Assembly: GCA_019510535.1 (NCBI GenBank)
Contig: JAEKKE010000109.1
Coordinates: 1-8,863 of the forward strand
From: Acidobacteriota bacterium
Lineage (GTDB): Bacteria; Acidobacteriota; Terriglobia; Terriglobales; Acidobacteriaceae
Length of the DNA: 8,863 bases
Reading direction: 5' to 3'
This document shows, one piece after another, positions 6,215-8,863 of this stretch; within the stretch, counting starts at the first letter, position 1, and the number at the start of each line of letters is the position of its first letter. The position numbers were made by a program, and so were the translations under genes. Below the pieces are notes generated by a model, which had not been told where the DNA came from, did not search any database, and saw only the letters and a program-made list of their open reading frames with translations.

Positions 6215-7900
6215 CTACTTCTTCGCCGGCCGATAGATCTCGGACTCGTAGATGCGGGCGCAGGGCTGTCCTGTCGTACAAAGCACGGTCAGCTCTTTCA
6301 GGTTGCTGGAGTTCTTTTTGACCGCATCGGAGACCGGATCCTTGTCGATAGCAACTACATAGGCAGCATACTTCGCCGGCTCAGCGAGAGCCCGATGGAA
6401 GCTGTCGTAGTCTGACTCAGAGATGAACTGCTTCAACGGAATTCCAGTCTGCTGAATGGCTCCAACGTGGTCTGAGGTGTACATCATCACCGGCAGCCCT
6501 TGCGGCATAGCCAGAAGCTCGCGGGCGATAGATGTCTCAAACGGAACGCGTGTGCGTGAGTTCACAATGCCTTCCTTCAATACCAGCGGCGTAAACCATG
6601 TCATGGCGACACAGTTCGCGATCGCAAGCACCATCACCCCAGGCTGGAGGAAGACCGCCTGCACAGGCCGGGTCCGGATGATACGGTTCTCGAACCATGC
6701 AACTACGACAAAGGCGAAGACGACCAACGCCGGAAGCAGTTCCATGCCGTAACGCGCGTTGTAGTACGAGTGCGGATAAAGCTGCGGAATGAAGATCGGC
6801 ACCGATCCGAATGAGACCGAATAGATATAGAACGGCAGCGGCATCCACAGAAGGACCGACGCTCGCGCCAGGCCACGCTTCCACAGCATCCAGGTGCCGG
6901 CAATTGCTGCCGCCATCAACAGAAAGCCTGTCTCCCAGGCAGCGGCATCCACCTGCGCGGTCCGCGTATAGAAGAGCAGCGCCCATGCGGGGTTATGCCA
7001 GCCGCGGTAGTGCTGCCCCGGAGGAGCTGTCTTGCGCTCGATGGCAGCAGCCGAGTACGGCCCGCGCATAAAATCCAGCGGATCGCCGGTATAGCGCCAG
7101 TTGTGGGCCATCCAGCCGACGGGACCTAACACGGTCAGCACGGTGAGAATGATGAAAGCAACACGCACCCGCTCGAAGACGCGCTTGTTCTTCACCAGCG
7201 AGATGGTAAGCATCAGCCAGACGCACGCAGCAAGTACCCAGCCGTCGTAGCGTGTGTAGACCGAGAGTACAGAAAGAATGCCCGCGGCGATGAGCCTGCC
7301 CTTGACCACACGGATCTGCTCGTCCCGGATAGCGTCGATGCACTCCATCACAACGACAGCCGACCAGACGAAGATCGCCAGGAACAGCGGCTCCGTCATG
7401 GCGGTGGTTGCCAGGTAGAGAAGGTTCGGGTTCAACGCATAAAACAGCGTCGCGCCGAAGGCCCAATGAACTGGCAGCATGCGGCGGGCAAGACGATAAA
7501 AGCCGACATTGCCAAGAATGTAGAAAGCAAAGGAAGGCCAGGTCCCGCCTGTGCCTGTCTGCCACCACTCTATCTTGGAGACGAACGGCACCAGCAGCAG
7601 GTGAGGCAGCGGCAGCCAGACGCTGCCGATCTGCGGCAGCCCCGGGTTCACCGAATCGATGATGCGGCGCGCGATGGCGAGATGAGCCACTGCGTCGCCG
7701 TAGAGCAGAAGATATCCGCGTGAAGCCGAGATGAGCACCGCCAGAAAGGCCAGGATCATCGACGCAAGCGCAATGGGAAACATCTCCTCACGCTTCGCCG
7801 GCTTGATGGCCATGCGCGCTGCAATGGTCCCCTCATCATTGGGGATAGCGTCACGATTCCCCTGACGCGGCTGTTCGTTGTACTTACGCCTCAAGCTCAA
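6215..7900 (-). CDS. GT-C fold polytopic membrane glycosyltransferase (GT39/ArnT-like)
   Basis: 561 residues with roughly eleven membrane segments between residues 42 and 437, followed by a soluble, probably periplasmic C-terminal domain (about 440-561). The first extracytoplasmic loop carries LYGDAVAHLAIARRI (66-80), with the acidic residue (Asp69) expected of GT-C enzymes, then SVWLPLPH (93-100). NPNLLYLATTAMTEPL (157-172) is typical of this acidobacterial family. Such enzymes transfer a sugar from a polyprenyl-phosphate donor to lipid, glycan or protein on the outer face of the inner membrane; donor and acceptor are not identifiable here. The chosen start is TTG, which overlaps the kinase gene by 17 nt and has AGGAG (7911-7915, minus strand) 10 nt upstream. 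In-frame ATGs at residues 30 (7813) and 40 (7783) are alternatives, and either would still include the first membrane helix. Confidence 0.82.
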   Translation of the reverse strand: MSLRRKYNEQPRQGNRDAIPNDEGTIAARMAIKPAKREEMFPIALASMILAFLAVLISASRGYLLLYGDAVAHLAIARRIIDSVNPGLPQIGSVWLPLPHLLLVPFVSKIEWWQTGTGGTWPSFAFYILGNVGFYRLARRMLPVHWAFGATLFYALNPNLLYLATTAMTEPLFLAIFVWSAVVVMECIDAIRDEQIRVVKGRLIAAGILSVLSVYTRYDGWVLAACVWLMLTISLVKNKRVFERVRVAFIILTVLTVLGPVGWMAHNWRYTGDPLDFMRGPYSAAAIERKTAPPGQHYRGWHNPAWALLFYTRTAQVDAAAWETGFLLMAAAIAGTWMLWKRGLARASVLLWMPLPFYIYSVSFGSVPIFIPQLYPHSYYNARYGMELLPALVVFAFVVVAWFENRIIRTRPVQAVFLQPGVMVLAIANCVAMTWFTPLVLKEGIVNSRTRVPFETSIARELLAMPQGLPVMMYTSDHVGAIQQTGIPLKQFISESDYDSFHRALAEPAKYAAYVVAIDKDPVSDAVKKNSSNLKELTVLCTTGQPCARIYESEIYRPAKK

Positions 7901-8825
7901 GGTGTGAGATCTCCTGGAAGAGACGGAAGCGCTCCTCCACCTCGTCCTTCGTCGTGTGCTGCAGACGTTCAGTCCCGAAACGCTCTACGGCAAACGACCC
8001 CATCACACCACCGTAGAACATCGCCTTGCGGAAGACCGCTGGCGTAAGCTTCGGCTGCGATGCGATGTAACCATAGAAGCCGCCGGCAAAGGAGTCACCG
8101 GCGCCGGTTGGATCCACGACCTCATCCAGCGGCATGGCCGGTGCACGGAACGGCAGCGTAATGTGCGTTGTGTCCACAAAGCTGCGATCACAGAAAAAGG
8201 CAGTGGCGCCATACTCGCCGTGCTTCACCACCAGGGCTTTTGGCCCCATCTCCATCACCTTGCGCGCAGCGCGCAGCAGGTTCGGCTCACCGGCCAGCAT
8301 GCGAGCTTCGCCGTCATTGATGAGCAGGACGTCGAGCTCCTTCAGGACCTTCTCCAGGTTAGCGCGATGATCGGCGATCCAGTAGTTCATGGTGTCGCCG
8401 GCAACCATCTTCACCTTCGGCAACTGCTTGCGCACCTGGAACTGCAATACCGGATCGATGTTCGCCAGGAAGAGATATTCGCTGTCGAGATAGCTGGCAG
8501 GAATCTTGGGAGCGAAGGTGCCGAAGACATTCAGATCGGTCGCCAGCGTCTTAGCCTCGTTCAGATTCTCGACGTAGGAGCCGGTCCAGTGGAAGCTCTT
8601 ACCCGCGGCATGCTCAATGCCGGTGACATCGATGCCTTTGGAGGTGAGCACAGCTTCGTGCTCGGGAAGAAAGTCCTCGCCGACGACACCGACGACCCGC
8701 ACTGGGGTAAAGAAGCTGGCGGCCAGAGAAAAGTGAGTGGCCGCGCCACCCAGAACGTTCTCGCGCTTACCGCTGGGAGTTTCAAGATTGTCGAATGCGA
8801 CGGAGCCTACTACCAGAATTGCCAA
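7884..8825 (-). CDS. PfkB/ribokinase-family sugar kinase, substrate unknown
   Basis: 313 residues, normal for the family. The N-terminal strand AILVVGSVAFDN is followed by the diglycine hinge GGAATHFSLAA (26-36), the ANIDP segment (121-125), NDGEARML (170-177) containing the N-x-x-E magnesium/phosphate motif, and the signature DPTGAGDSFAGGF (238-250) with its anion hole and catalytic base Asp244. It phosphorylates a sugar or nucleoside-like hydroxyl with ATP in the cytosol; the substrate cannot be read from the sequence. The start is TTG: an in-frame TAA at 8841-8843 lies only five codons upstream with no ATG or GTG between, and GAGGA (8835-8839, minus strand) is spaced 9 nt away. A TAAGAT at 8852-8857 (minus strand) could be a -10 element, but its -35 region is outside the window. 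It is the first visible gene of the five-gene minus-strand cluster. Confidence 0.92.
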   Translation of the reverse strand: MAILVVGSVAFDNLETPSGKRENVLGGAATHFSLAASFFTPVRVVGVVGEDFLPEHEAVLTSKGIDVTGIEHAAGKSFHWTGSYVENLNEAKTLATDLNVFGTFAPKIPASYLDSEYLFLANIDPVLQFQVRKQLPKVKMVAGDTMNYWIADHRANLEKVLKELDVLLINDGEARMLAGEPNLLRAARKVMEMGPKALVVKHGEYGATAFFCDRSFVDTTHITLPFRAPAMPLDEVVDPTGAGDSFAGGFYGYIASQPKLTPAVFRKAMFYGGVMGSFAVERFGTERLQHTTKDEVEERFRLFQEISHLELEA

Positions 8826-8834
8826 TGTTCTTGT

Positions 8835-8839
8835 TCCTC
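8835..8839 (-). promoter_or_regulatory. Shine-Dalgarno sequence supporting the TTG start of the sugar kinase
   Basis: GAGGA on the minus strand ends 9 nt before the TTG at 8825. Together with the in-frame TAA at 8841-8843 it leaves TTG as the only reasonable start codon for a complete kinase N-terminus. Confidence 0.6.
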
Positions 8840-8863
8840 TTTAGATCTGGGATCTTATTTGCA

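Noticed and set aside
5354..6415. A 353-codon plus-strand open frame antisense to the dapF-like gene
   Set aside because: It lies entirely over well-supported genes on the other strand, has a low-complexity Arg-rich start and no recognisable domain. It is a frame kept open by GC-rich codon bias.
6222..7803. Recurring CTTCGCCGG words near 6223, 6369 and 7794
   Set aside because: Each encodes Pro-Ala-Lys in the same gene on the minus strand, so codon preference explains the recurrence.

Overview
The window is a GC-rich, gene-dense bacterial chromosomal segment. Gene style (TPR repeat protein, small outer-membrane barrel, SPOR protein, the GT-C family with its WLPLPH and MTEP motifs) fits a Gram-negative acidobacterium of the Terriglobia type (Terriglobus/Granulicella/Edaphobacter-like). 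That placement is inferred from protein resemblance, not from a marker gene. There are no RNA genes, insertion sequences, CRISPR arrays or phage genes.

Plus strand, 2-3064: the C-terminal part of a TPR protein (cut by the window edge), an abutting NfeD-like membrane protein, a secreted beta-barrel outer-membrane protein, and a single-pass SPOR-domain protein. A nested inverted repeat lies in the leader of the SPOR gene.

Minus strand, 8825-3057: five genes packed like one operon, in transcription order PfkB-family sugar kinase, GT-C membrane glycosyltransferase, DapF-like epimerase, LD-carboxypeptidase (S66) and Mpl ligase. The junctions are a 17-nt overlap, a 9-nt gap, a 4-nt GTGA overlap and a zero-nt TAG/ATG abutment. 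The last three genes all handle meso-diaminopimelate or muropeptides: LdcA trims recycled tetrapeptide to tripeptide and Mpl ligates tripeptide to UDP-MurNAc, so this is a cell-wall recycling cassette. The two strands meet tail to tail with the stop regions of the SPOR gene and mpl overlapping by 8 bp.

The most notable observation is that the DapF homologue keeps the expected substrate-binding residues but has serine at both positions where characterised DapF enzymes carry the two catalytic cysteines. This is either a lineage-specific variant or a protein with altered activity placed in a peptidoglycan-recycling operon.
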